The translations under genes were made by a program, and so were the position numbers. Shown here one piece after another: positions 1 through 11,799 of a stretch of DNA of 64,000 bases (the stretch's first letter is position 1; the number at the start of each line of letters is the position of its first letter). Location: the NCBI GenBank assembly GCA_020465985.1, contig JAANYP010007556.1, positions 181,849 through 245,848 on the forward strand, given 5' to 3'. The DNA is from Centrapalus pauciflorus (taxonomy: Eukaryota; Streptophyta; Magnoliopsida; Asterales; Asteraceae). A model generated the notes under the pieces. The model worked only from the letters and a program-made list of their open reading frames with translations. It did not search any database and had not been told where the DNA came from.

Positions 1-1780
1 TTATATTATTTGTATCTACGTAATTTTTTTCATACCATGTTGACATCCGGAACTCATGTGTTTCACAGGTACGCATAATATTTATATTTTTTAAATACTT
101 ATATGAACCATATTATATGTATATATGTGCGTGCATGCGTGCCTGATTTCATTTTGAATTCTGATCGATCATACTTATTTGGTAGAGCAAGATACAAGAC
201 ACCCTAGTAATTTTTGTTTCATTGACAAATGCATATAATTTTTGTTCTATTAAGAAGAATTTTGTTTCTTCCAGTTCAAATTCCTCAGCTATGAAAATAT
301 ATTAGAAGAGCTATACTACCAGAGCTCGTAAAACTAAACCTGAATACTTTCCTCTCTTTCATAAACGATGGTCATTTAGTCAAGAAACTAGGCTTGGATC
401 ACTAGGCACAAACAAGCCCAATTTCAAGTGATTTTCATGGATATTGTTTAGTATATAGAACACCAAATTTAAGGATCATTTGAATAGATATAAAAAAGAG
501 TCGATTGCGCTTGAGATTTGCAGATTCAAAACCTCTTTCTTAAACACTGACATTTACTTTTTTTTTTTTTGTGCTTCCCAGTTGCAGACTTTAGGCCCAA
601 AAAGGTCTTCAAAGTAAAAAAAAACAAGCCCTTAATCATTCGTTAGACACGTTGGCATAAATAAACCGTCCAATTTGTGGATTTTAGACCCCCATGTTCT
701 CCTGTAAATAGAAATCGTTCTTGCAAACACTGACAAATTTGTCAAACACACACATACAAACATTTAAACAAAACGTTTTCGAAATCGAACCTTATGAGCT
801 TCAATTTGGAAATCAAAACACAAATCTGGATCTGATTCTTCAATCTGGAAAATAAAGACTTGAAAATTGTAGATCTTGAATTCAAGATCTAGAACCAATT
901 GTTTGTGGACAAGTTTGAGGTTCCAAGCTTGATTGAAGAAGAAAACTTTGAGGCTTTGAAGGGGCTTCTTGCTTCTTGAACATGTTAACAAAGGTTTAGT
1001 GTTACCAGAGAAGATGTCTTCATTGGTGATCAGAATGACATTGAAATGGTGGTGGCGGTGGTTCTTAGAATAGCAAACATAGTCTCATTAATTAGATTTA
1101 ACAACAACAATAATAATGAATAATAGATTTAGAACATTAAAATTAAGAAAAATAGCTACCTTATCGATACATTCGGTAAATAGATATCAAAAGTATCATA
1201 TTGGTATGAAAAACCTTTTAGGACGTTGGTATTATACGCCACAAAAAAATTAAGATAACAAAGTCGGTAAAATAGAAAAAATATGTTGTATTGTTTGACT
1301 TGAACCTAAAATAAAATTAATTTAAAAAACAAGGATTGGAATTTTGAAGTTCAATGTCAAATATTGGCTTAGTGAAAAAGGAAAGAAAAACCTTTGTGTA
1401 GTCATGTTTATAATCAAAAAAGTTTTGTCCAAATGAAGTCTATATGACATGGATTTTGATCCCACAAATTATTGATCAAAGTTCGAATACTGCACTTACA
1501 CATGGAACAAAGCCATTGAATCTGGGCTGGGCTGGGCACCATCTCATTCTCTTCTCACATGAGTCAGTCATTTATGAACCATATCCCTCATTTCATCATT
1601 TGGGGACAGATGTTGGTTAGATTTGGGACATGAATCTTAATTAATCACTTCTTATATTCACACATGGCCAAATTCGTGTCACAATAGAGATTATCAAATT
1701 TTTGAATGATTGGAGTGAAAACTTTTAACAGAAACTGCTATGATCAACATAAAATATGTTTGGTTGATTCATATGTACCT
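1..1780. other. AT-rich intergenic DNA, no gene recognised
   Basis: No reading frame with recognisable homology, tRNA-like fold or clear transposon terminus was found. The only open frame above 70 codons (764-991, - strand) is rich in F, K and Q, resembles no family I know, and has no splice context. The stretch is best read as intergenic sequence. Confidence 0.5.
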
Positions 1781-1784
1781 TTTA

Positions 1785-2110
1785 TTAGTTTATACTTTAT
1801 ATATGAACTCACGTGTTACATGGATAATTTTTAATAAATATTTGTAACATAAAATGTATGTACATTTAAAATTATAAATATTAATTGTTACAAACAAGGG
1901 AATTATAATTATTTACCAAAGATATTATTTATCTATCTTTTCTAAATATACATGAATAATAGCTATTTTTTAACGATCTTTTAAATTTTTTATTTCAAAA
2001 TTATTATTATTATTAAATATTAATTGTTATAAAATAATACAAGAGATTTACTAATGATTTGCTTAATAACTAAAAACATACTAGTATCAAGACTCGTTTA
2101 TGAGAGAGTC
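1785..2110 (-). mobile_element. Degenerate Helitron-like 3' end
   Basis: The sequence ACTCACGTGTTACATGGAT near 1806, followed by TTTTTAATAAAT and an AT-rich body, matches the segment that begins with CTAG at 52734 and, more loosely, those at 14977 and 22414. In the reverse direction these look like Helitron 3' ends (short hairpin, then CTAG before T). The CTAG itself is decayed here and the outer end cannot be placed. Confidence 0.35.
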
Positions 2111-2939
2111 AGAGTAGATATAAAAATTACCAGCTACATTTCTTTGTACAAAACAACTAACGTTTTTCCGGTTAACACATTCACCAATTTATATAATTTT
2201 TGATTAATTGAAAAGGGTAATTAATATTCGGGAAAAAAAGAGATAACGGTGAAGTACAAAGTAAAACTAATGCAATATAGGATTCATTTATGGGATCTCA
2301 CCGTGACCTCTTTCTTCTGGATTCAGTGGTTGAAATAAACCATGTATCTATGTGTCCTAGACTCTTAGCGTAACACCTATTAAGTCGAGGGTAGTAACTA
2401 CTTAAGTTTCAGAGTCAATTATAGAAATAATTTTCATGCTTTTTATCAAACTTTAGATTTGGTTTCAGATTTTTTAATTTTGCAAAATCAGTTATTATTA
2501 TCAATGTTTATTTTTAAGATTGTTCTTTTATCCATTAACTTTAATTAAAATATTTCATTTTATCCTTATTTATATATACACGTTTAACCCTTTTAATAAA
2601 AAACATTAGCAACTCTTCATTTTAATAAAACAAATAGATATAAAAATATAATAAAAATATTAATATCATTAATCAATTAGAAACAAACAACACAACCAAA
2701 AATATTTACACACACATATATATTAATAAATTTTGATTTTTTTTTATTGTTATATATCTTTTAATCGTTTTGTGTAATTTGTATTTCTTTATATTGTTTA
2801 TGTTATATATAGTTTCAATAAGTTATCAATGTCTAACCAGTTATATATTCTTAATAATCTTATGAAATTTTATATTAATTGTTTAATCCGTTCGAAAAAA
2901 ATAAGTTTTTAATTAGTTTGCGTAAGTTTGTTTTTTCCC

Positions 2940-3770
2940 GATCGATTGAAAATCTAAATGGTTTATCGTTTAATAGTTCAGAAAAATAAAAAATTAAAAT
3001 TATTTGTCCTTTTTTCGATCAAAAAAATTTAAAATCAGATTGAATGATCGTTTTTCCATTTGGTTAAATTGAGAGTCCTTTTTTCCAAACGAAAACATTT
3101 GAATTAGATAGGTTGGTCATTATTTCCGATTTATTAGATTGAAAATCAAATTGGTTTGTCATTTTTTTCAGAGCGCAAACATCGAAATGATTCTTCATTT
3201 TTGTTTGGTTAAATTAAAAATTGCAATGGTTAATCATTTTTTTGATAAAAAACGTTACTAAATAGGGTGACTGGTTGTTTTTTCCGTCTGGTTAAACTAA
3301 AAACTGAAATGGTTTATTGTTTTTTCGATGGAAACTATGTAAAGTGAGATTAATTGGCTGCTTGTTTCGTTCGGTTAAATTGAAAATCAGACTTGTTTGT
3401 CATTTTTCCCAAGCAAAAATGTTTAAATTAAATTGGTTGGTCATTATATTCATTCGATTAAATTGAAAATCGAAATGTTTTGTATTTTTTTTAAGTGTGA
3501 AAACATTTTAAATTAATTTGGTTGGTTGTTTTCCCGTTTCGTTAAATAGAAATTGAAATGGTTCATCGTTGCCTATGATAAAAAACATTAAAAATTAGAT
3601 TGTTTGGTTAAATTGAAAATCGAAATGACTCGTCATTTTTCCGATCGAAAACACTTACAATTAGATTTGATTGGTCTTTTTTTCGTTTGGTTAACCATTT
3701 TGTTCGGATAAAAGTTAAGTCTCGTTTGTAAAATTGAAATGGTTGGTCGTTTTTCAATTAAGTGAAAGAA
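2940..3770. repeat. Degenerate tandem array, about 80-bp period
   Basis: The phrase TGGTTAAATTGAAAATC or a close variant recurs near 3062, 3141, 3210, 3291, 3374, 3458, 3539 and 3607, a spacing of about 68-84 bases. Between these are further shared phrases such as TTGGTTGGTC and TTTTTCGATCGAAAA. Units have diverged strongly by substitution and small indels, so this is an old tandem array of about ten units. There is no coding frame across it. Confidence 0.6.
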
Positions 3771-3996
3771 TATGAAAAATCATTTTGTTCTTCTCTCTTG
3801 TAAATTCCATTATTATTAAGTATGAAGTAATATATAATTGAAAGACTTGTAATTAGCTAGCTTGTATATATGTAATATGTGTTGGTTATGATTATCATTA
3901 CTTTCACCACCTAAATTCAAGCTTACCTTCAATGAGAATCGAATCCGTGACCTCACACTTACTTAAGTTGGCCACATCTTTAAATAAAACATAAAT

Positions 3997-4140
3997 GTTT
4001 CCGCGCATAGGGCTTGCCCTGGTGGCCACCAAGTTTCCATAAGGGGTTTGGGGAGGTTGTTACCCGGGTTCGATCCTCACTAGAGGCGGATTTTGGGGTT
4101 TTTCCCTTTAGTTGAACAAATCAAACTATGAAGATTTTAA
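3997..4140 (+). mobile_element. SINE-like element (tRNA-derived head)
   Basis: A pol III B-box, GGTTCGATCC, lies at 4067-4076, and an A-box-like sequence, CTTGCCCTGGTGG, lies about 45 bases upstream at 4013-4025. This arrangement is typical of tRNA-derived plant SINEs. The tail is not a clean poly(A) or T-rich tract and no target duplication was identified. The family is not assigned. Confidence 0.45.
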
Positions 4141-4149
4141 TCTAACTAG

Positions 4150-4225
4150 GAGATTGTGGTGGGGATCGAACCGGATCTATCGGCACTTGGCTTAGGCGAT
4201 AACCACCACAGCAGCCGTTCAAAAA
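4150..4225 (-). mobile_element. SINE-like head in reverse orientation
   Basis: On the minus strand the B-box GGTTCGATCC (4163-4172) is preceded by an A-box-like sequence around 4187-4201. With the neighbouring plus-strand copy it forms a tail-to-tail pair whose B-boxes face each other about 90 bases apart. Only the head region is recognisable. Confidence 0.4.
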
Positions 4226-4504
4226 AAATATATAAATATTTAATTTCAAGGTCGTTCCATGAATTGTATTATGTTGGGGAATTGAAGGTTTCATCAACTG
4301 TTTTGTGGGGGCAATTACAGGTAGCCGCTTTAATTTCAATTCCAAAAGAGGATAATATATATATTGAGGTGCCTTACTTTGAAAGCATGTTGGTTTTTTT
4401 TTCATAATAAACCCTTATTATTTATATTAATTCGATGGACGTACGTCACGTACCATAAGTCGTTTTTAAACTCTTATTTATGTTTTTAACCCACGTACAT
4501 GATA

Positions 4505-4505
<1 letters not shown>

Positions 4506-4595
<90 letters not shown>
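4506..4595. repeat. (TA)n microsatellite, about 90 bp
   Basis: This is an uninterrupted TA dinucleotide run. It generates spurious isoleucine-tyrosine open frames on both strands. It lies about 100 bases left of a hAT-like MITE. Confidence 0.95.
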
Positions 4596-4601
<6 letters not shown>

Positions 4602-4695
4602 GGATTGAACTGAGGATATGTTCCTTTTGGATAGACAAAAGATTTAAATCTAAGTCACATGTATTATTTAGCATAATGAAATACATGCTAACATA

Positions 4696-5113
4696 TAGGG
4701 GCGTTCATGAAAATTCGAATCCGAGCATACGAAATAAAATTTTGAAAAACTATCCGAAATTTGATATTTAGATTCGAATATCCGAAATTCCAAATTTTCA
4801 AAAATCCAAAAAAATTTATTCATTTTTTTTTAAATTTTATATATCTTAGTATTGATTATTTACATAATATTGAATATTTATTTTTATTCTAAGGTATATG
4901 GATATATGAATTTCTTTTAATTAAAATAATTTCGGATACATTAAGATTGTGATATATAGATATATGAATTTGTATTTAAGATATTTAAATATTTAATTTT
5001 TAAAAATTATGAATTTTTGGATAATCCGACATCTGAATCCGAAATTTCGAATTTGGAATCGAATAGAAAAAATCACCATCCGAAATTTCAGATATTCGGT
5101 TTTGAACACCCTA
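4696..5113. mobile_element. hAT-like MITE
   Basis: The element begins TAGGGGCGTTCATG and ends GGTTTTGAACACCCTA, which are imperfect inverted repeats of the TAGGGGTGTTCAA type typical of plant hAT-derived MITEs. The interior is AT-rich with repeated CCGAAATTTC-type words and no coding capacity. An 8-bp target duplication is not clean (CTAACATA versus GTAACAAT), consistent with age. Confidence 0.5.
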
Positions 5114-5493
5114 GTAACAATTGTGAGATTGATTATATATCACACATCTTAAAGAAATTAATAGAGAAAGAGTTCTGGACAAATTGAAAGCTACAATACC
5201 ATACCTTTTGAAAAAAAAATTACAAAACGTTAATATAATATGACACGTGTTTCTTGTTAAGCATATAAATATTCAGGTCTTTTTTTTTTGTTTACTCAAT
5301 TTCTTTAGTCACGGAAGCATCCATTCCAGCAGCATTTGGAACAGTAAATTATGACCTTTAATTTGTTAAATAACTTTAAAGGAAGTTGGATCTGTTAATT
5401 ATATATGTCAAATTATTGAGTTATAATTCAACGTACACGTGTTACCATAGAAACTTAATATAAAATGTCGTTTGATCTGTTTTATATACATGT

Positions 5494-5756
5494 AGGGGTG
5501 AGTTCAATGGAAAACCACTATGCGCGCATCTGAAAACCATAGAAACCTACGCATACCGTCCGATTTGGTGCATTTCATGAAAAATGCGGTGGCATGATCG
5601 TAAATAAGGTGATGCATCACGCGGGATTTTGATGCATCACGCGAGAAATTTGATGCATCACACGGGACACGCGAGGAATTTGATGCATTTGTGGTGGTGT
5701 AATGCGGTTTTCACAAGTTTTCAGGTGTATTGTGGTTTTCCATTGAACCTCCCTCT
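5494..5756. mobile_element. TA-microsatellite-associated inverted-repeat element, copy A
   Basis: The left end reads AGGGGTGAGTTCAATGG and the right end reads CCATTGAACCTCCCTCT, followed by TATATA. The interior contains repeated GATGCATCACGCGGGA-type units at about 5612-5685 and the word ATTTGTGGTGGTG near the right end. It shares its whole layout with copies at 21041, 27781, 28073, 30091 and 43792. There is no coding capacity; the transposase source is unknown. Confidence 0.6.
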
Positions 5757-5782
5757 ATATATGTATATGTATATATATAGTA

Positions 5783-6450
5783 GGGTGGGGTTAAAAAAAT
5801 CTTTAAATATTACAGAAAATCGTATCATAAAACGATATATCTTTAATTATTAATTTTGTATTTCTGATATTTGCATAATGTGAATAATTTTTACATTAAT
5901 TTAATTATAATTTTTGAATTTATGATACAATATTTATTACTAATGCAAACATTTTGTATTATGATACGTGTTTTACAATTTTTATGAAAGTTTTGGTTTT
6001 CACATTACCGATAATCTATATTCATAGTTCGTGTGAGTACCACATCTTTACTGAATAATTTTAAATTTTAGAATTTTTTTTTTCATATTCATGTTGAATT
6101 CGCAATATTAAGTAATTTTAAAATAATCACATAGTCCTAATATGTGTTTGTGTGTGATTTTTACAAATAACATTGTATTGTTTATTTAAACCTGATGAAA
6201 TTTGTTTGAAAAATATATTTTATTAAGGAAGGTAGTTTTAGTATCGCAAAATTAATGCTACTTATAGGGAGAGAGAAGTTCAATAAAGAACTTTTGTGCT
6301 TCGAATAAACTTTGTGAACCACAATGCGTGCATTACAAGTATTGCTACATCACGTGGTCAGTCCAAGTCGAGTCCGTCTAGCGGTTCAAAATGATCAGAT
6401 CAGTTGAAGTCAGCCTATTGTTTTTATGGTTCTCAATGAAAATAAAAGAT
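5783..6450. other. AT-rich spacer, no gene seen
   Basis: The TA tract at the right end of the preceding element is followed by GTAGGGTGGGGTTAAAAAAATC, which may be the end of another microsatellite-embedded element. No opposite end was found. No coding homology was recognised. Confidence 0.35.
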
Positions 6451-6454
6451 TAAA

Positions 6455-6545
6455 TTACTCAAATGAGGATCAAACCAAGAAACTCCAATTCTATAGGCGA
6501 ACGCCTTATTCGTTGGGCAACAATTCAATTTATTGTCAATTTTTT
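6455..6545 (-). mobile_element. SINE-like head, minus strand
   Basis: Read on the minus strand, an A-box-like stretch GCCCAACGAATAAGGCG (about 6502-6518) precedes a B-box GGTTTGATCC (6467-6476) by about 30 bases, as in a tRNA gene. The intervening bases (GTTCGCCTATAGAATTGG) also resemble a tRNA anticodon arm. There are no intact acceptor-stem ends, so it is a SINE head rather than a functional tRNA. Confidence 0.4.
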
Positions 6546-6639
6546 TACTTTAATATAAATTTATACTTTAATATATTAACTTAATAAAACATAAAAGTTT
6601 ACTAGAGAATCGAACCCAAAATCTCTAGTATATAAATCA

Positions 6640-7985
6640 ACACCGAATTTTATTCACCCACTATGATACACATACTATGTTTTTTCTTGCGATGAACTAT
6701 ACAGTGTACATCAAAAAAAACTTTGAAGATTCACAATGAATTGCAAGGAAAAAGTCGTGCATCATATCATAATTCTTCAACCAATCAAATATACTATATG
6801 CTGTAAATTTCAATTCTTCAAATTCAATTGCGTGAGCCAAACGCCCTCCAAATAAGTGTATACAAGAAATTGAAGCTACCAATATTAATAAATTGTGAAA
6901 GTCCTCACTTAAAAATATATACATATAAGAAAAACTCGGATTTAATTTGTAGAAATAGCACTTTGAAGATTTAAGAAAAGTCCACTAAAACTTTTAGTTA
7001 TAATTTTCACACAAAAAAGTGTAGAACCATAGAAAATTTGTCCATGCTTTTGAATATAAATTTTTAACCAACTTGTTCATAATTTTAAGTGTGAATGTAT
7101 AAAAATTATTTGTCATGACACATTTTTTTGCACATGCTCACATTATTTAATTACATAGATATTCTAAAATAAATACGGATGAACACTTTTTTCTGCAGTG
7201 ACATACGGTCCAAATCAATGAAACTGGTAAATCAAATTAAAATCGAATCGTACCGGCTGTAAATTGTTGGACTCTCGGTCCATGATATTTACAAATCGAT
7301 TCTCAGCTCAGTTTGGTCAAATCCCGTTTGGTTTGGTCCAGTTTTAGTTTTTTATCGTAAAAGTAAAAAAATAATCTAGGTCAGATCATGTACATTTTTT
7401 AAGAAAGACAAACTTTTTATTCAAGAACGTCAAAAAACTTCAAGATGAAACTCAAACAAAGATTAAACTGATACAAAAAAGAAGCGAAAATATACAACAA
7501 CCAACACAATAATTTTTTAAACAACCGAAGATACCCAATTCTTCCAACTCCAACATATTTTCTCACTTATAATTTTCAGCCAAAACAAACTGGACATATT
7601 AATATTTTGAAATAAGTCTTTACATTGTAGTTCTTGTTTTTATTGTGATTTGGAGAACAAAGTTATGTTCCTCCAGTTCTATACATGTCACAATGTTTTA
7701 TACCCCACTTCATTAAATGGGATCAAATTTTCCACTTTTTCAATTGGTTTTTGGTATAATTTATTTAGTTTTGTGTTGAAATTTCCAAGCGTATTTATTT
7801 ATTTGATGATCTTTGTCACTTGTACTTGGAACCTATATATACAATTAATGAAGGTATCATATATCAAGTTTTTTTTTTTAAAAAAAAAAATCTTCTATCA
7901 CAAGATATATAATGAATAAAGTTTTGTTAAAGAAAATCCCCGGCCATTAAAAAATATTGTTTTCTGTAAACAATATTTCAATCTC
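6640..7985. other. AT-rich intergenic DNA upstream of bHLH gene 1
   Basis: Nothing recognisable as coding was seen. A segment around 7200-7350 is relatively rich in GGTCCA, TTTGGT and AAACTGG words, suggesting an old hAT-like repeat, but no paired ends were found. Confidence 0.35.

Positions 7986-7988
<3 letters not shown>

Positions 7989-8042
<54 letters not shown>
7989..8042. repeat. (TA)n microsatellite
   Basis: A TA dinucleotide tract of about 54 bases lies roughly 560 bases upstream of the bHLH gene 1 start codon. No inverted-repeat element adjoins it. Confidence 0.9.
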
Positions 8043-8045
<3 letters not shown>

Positions 8046-8599
8046 ATTTGAATATATACTTAATTAATTAAAAACAGCTAATTAATATACATCAACTACT
8101 GAAATTATTGCAGATAAAACCTAACCATCAACCAATGATGATATATGATTGTAGATATGGCGGGGCTGAAAATGATATGATGCTTAATTCCACAATTCAA
8201 TATTGTTGGTTTGGTCCACTGCTCCCTCCCTCATCAGTGTGAATACAGATAGATAGATATCTTAATAATTATGAGGGTATAGTAGGGTACTAACTAATAC
8301 TATACGTTCCGCATTTCAATTCATTTGTTGAAAACTATACAATATTTTAAAAGAAAATAATGTATATATACCCTAAAAAAGATATCCGGTGGTTAGTGGT
8401 ACTCATGATATTTAAAAGAAAAACTAGTTAATAAACTAAAAGAAAGATTGATCGCCTGATCGTCTTCCCTACCGTTGAAGATCTCGTATCTGTATAATCA
8501 CTATTTAAACATGTATTTTATACAGATTTCCCCCAAATACAGTGGTTAATCAAATCTTTTCCAAGATCATTAATTAGCATCATCCTATATTTATTAATT

Positions 8600-9933
8600 A
8601 TGTTCTCTTTCCAGCAAAGTAATGAACAACTGGTATTTCATGAGATTCCTTCCTCAATTTCCTTCCAACAACCGGCAACAAATCAACAAGATCTTATAGT
8701 GGAACTTCACGATCATGTTACCATGGAGGAATATCCTGATAGCAAGCCCAGAAAACGGCACTCGCCTAGACCTAATCAACTCACTACCCAAAGATTAGGA
8801 GCAGATACTCAATTGCAAGATCACCATACACAAAGAAAACTGCTTCACAGAGAGATCGAAAGGCGGCGCAGGCAAGATATGGCCAAGCTTTACTCTTCAC
8901 TAAGGGGTCTACTTCCCCTCGAATTCGTCAAGGTACGTCGTTAATCAGATAGCTCTAGCTTTAATTAGTTTTCGTCTCAACTTCAATTCAATTCTTTAGG
9001 TTTACTTTTCCCATCCTATGATATATAGTGAAGCTGGAAAATTTATGGAGGGAATTAGAAATTTAATTGTAAATCGGCCATACAAATCTTTATAAATTAA
9101 TGATATATGAACGTTTTACTAAAGATTTTCAAGCCCTGCGCGCTATTGTCAATCTACTGAATTATCTCTTCCAGACCGATAGATTATTATTCACTTATCA
9201 GTCTGCACACACACACTCACACACACACACACACATTGTGAACATCAATCTATAAGTTCATGATGATGAAGATGAACTGGGAATTTGAGGTATATATGTG
9301 TCAAAAACCTAAACAATAGTTGTTGTTGTATTTGGTGTTTTAGGGAAAACGATCTACATCGGATCACATGCATGAAGCGGTGAAATACATCAAACACATG
9401 CAAGAGAGCATTAAAATTCTAAGTGTGAAGAGAGATCAGCTTAAGAAATTTGTGGAGACGTGTGTTCCTAATCCTGGGACAACTAGTGGTGAAAAAACTT
9501 TGATGAATTTGCTCCCTAATACAGTAACAGTCAGCTCTTGCAATGGAGGAATTCGGATTTTGATCAATAGTTGCTTAATAAAAGATGGGTTCCCTCTTTC
9601 AAGAATACTAAAAACGATTGTTGAAGAAGGTTTTAATGTCATAACGTGCACGTCTACTAAAGTAAACCAACGGTTGCTTCACTCTATCCAATCCGAGGTA
9701 AATTACTTCAATTCTACTTGTGTATATATATATATAACACGTACTATAACAGAGTGCTAGCTCATTGCCAATTGTTCAAATTAGCTTTCTTTTGTTGGAA
9801 GAACAAGACGTCGATCTGGTTCTCACTTAATTAAATTTGTACATTCATGCAGGCGAGTGATCTAGCTTCAACTGATCTCTCCATGTTGCAACAAAGATTA
9901 ACAACCGTAGCCAATCACTGCACTACGTACTGA
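8600..9933 (+). CDS. bHLH transcription factor, Ib(1)-like, gene 1
   Basis: Three exons, 8600-8932, 9344-9697 and 9853-9933, join in phase 0 with GT-AG introns to give 255 residues. The basic region reads HREIERRRR (residues about 88-96), with the H-E-R triplet that in plant bHLH proteins contacts E-box/G-box DNA. Helix 1 follows (DMAKLYSSLRGLLPLE), then a loop interrupted by intron 1 and helix 2 (HMHEAVKYIKHMQESIKIL). The C-terminal half (TVTVSSCNGGIRILI...) has the beta-rich ACT-like pattern expected for a dimerisation module. Layout, length and intron position match the Arabidopsis bHLH36/118/120/125/126 group, subfamily Ib(1), a family assignment from memory rather than a search. The start at MFSFQQS is supported by the matching MFSFRHS start of the paralogue at 28911. 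The protein is expected in the nucleus. A TATA-like CTATTTAAAC lies near 8502. Confidence 0.88.
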
Positions 9934-10779
9934 ATCTCAATTCAGAAAACTATAGAACTAGTTAAGGTAAATTTACTTGCAATTAATATCTTATAGAGAA
10001 GATGTTTGCCACCATCGATTTGTAATTTTTGAAGTTTATTCAAACAAAAAAGTTCATGGTGAGTTTCTGTGATGCTTGTTTTGATCAATAGATCTGAGGT
10101 ACATGGGATCTATTGAGTTTTTCTAATTAATCCTTGTAATATGTTTGTGTGAGTGTGTGTGCAAACATTGGTATAATGTACGTACAATGTTAACACGACA
10201 TATGATTTACTAGATAGCCTTGATTTTAAGCTTGTTTGGTATGTGGATTAATCACAAATTAACTAGCTAGCTAGTACAAAGATGTGTGTTGGTTGTGTTT
10301 AATTTATTTGCATTGTTGTTTTTGATAATATGTGTAAGTATATATATATATATGAGATTGATCAAAAAAGCGAGAAAAACTATGACCGAAATGGTTCTCA
10401 TAAGTTGTATGTAGTAATCCATGTTTGAATTGAAGGCTGTAACTAAATTTAAGTAGTATGTTTTAAACAGCTAGCAAAAAGATTTATCTCAAGTACTGTC
10501 ATGATCGATCATTGCTAGCTTATCCAAAACTATAGCTAGATCGAGTCAATATCTGCAGATTCAGCAGAAACTATTTATAGCTAGCACGCGTGCCAATTAA
10601 GAACCCTTTATTATGATGTTTAATGAAGATATATATGGTGCAAAGTTCTCATATATGATATCATCGATGGATCATTATGTGTGGATTAATATTACTTAAT
10701 GTTGGCAGTACGTACGTACGTGGTTCTCTATGCATGTGTCTGTATGTGCAGCCCCAATTCAAGATGAATAATTTGGTTG

Positions 10780-10780
<1 letters not shown>
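9934..10780. other. 3' flank of bHLH gene 1
   Basis: The early part is probably 3' UTR of the bHLH gene. The rest is AT-rich and rich in CTAGCTAG and GTACGTAC words. No second gene was recognised. Confidence 0.4.

Positions 10781-10781
<1 letters not shown>

Positions 10782-10845
<64 letters not shown>
10782..10845. repeat. (TA)n microsatellite
   Basis: A pure TA run of about 64 bases. No adjoining inverted-repeat element was recognised. Confidence 0.9.
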
Positions 10846-10846
<1 letters not shown>

Positions 10847-11637
10847 CTAGCATTTGAACTACACATGCATTAGTTTGATGGATCGAGGTGACTACAAAAC
10901 TAATATACATATAGTACGTAGAGATCGAGTAGACAGTTTCTTCCCCTTTAATTTTACAGAATCAAGAACAAAACAATGATAATTAAGAGATAAATGATAT
11001 GCCTAAAAATAAACCAACGCACGTTCAATGTTTGACACGTGATATTGATGTATGCCATTCAATTTTGCGACAATACTATACGTATAGCTAGGTTCTTAGC
11101 TAGGTTGATTTTTAGATATATGTATATATTTATAAGCCTAGCTAGCTAGCTACCAATCAAATCTCGTAAATATAATGGTACTATACGTACGTGTAAAGAG
11201 TTATTATATAATTAATCAATAAAGGCCGGGAAGAGAGGGAAAAGGCAGAAGAAACTAACTAACTAGTGTACAAAGATCAGATCGAACAAACCAAATTAAG
11301 AGCCTGAGCTTGATTTTGTCGTTGTTCTGGTATCAACGTACACGTACTACTATACTTAATTAATTAATTTCCTTGTACGTACGTACGTGGTTTCATTATC
11401 CATTTCCTGACTAAATGGATATATAATACATTAGTAATTAGTTGTGTCGTAATTAATTGGTAGACTATAAAAATCGCTGGCTATTCAAGTCACGTGCTAT
11501 TTTTTTGCATAAGTGATAAGTGATTGAAAACTGACTGCAATACTGATTGATTACTAACTTTCGTTGATTAATGATTATCTGAATTAATAAGTATGTTTTT
11601 TTTGTACGCTAAATCTTTATTATTATTATGATTATTA

Positions 11638-11648
11638 TTATATATATA

Positions 11649-11735
<87 letters not shown>

Positions 11736-11759
11736 TAGATAGAGAGAGAGAGAGAGAGA
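11638..11759. repeat. Compound microsatellite (TA)n-(GATA)n-(GA)n
   Basis: ATT trinucleotides on the left pass into a TA tract of about 90 bases, then ATAGATAGATAG and a short GA run. The compound structure implies successive slippage events. Confidence 0.9.
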
Positions 11760-11799
11760 CTAAATAACAAAACTTGATCAAAATAATAATACATTTATA

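Noticed and set aside
764..991. 75-codon minus-strand frame near the left edge
   Set aside because: Composition is low-complexity, with no homology, upstream exon or promoter signs.
6455..6545. Possible tRNA gene on the minus strand
   Set aside because: A- and B-box-like sequences exist but acceptor-stem halves do not pair and the body is diverged. A SINE head fits better.
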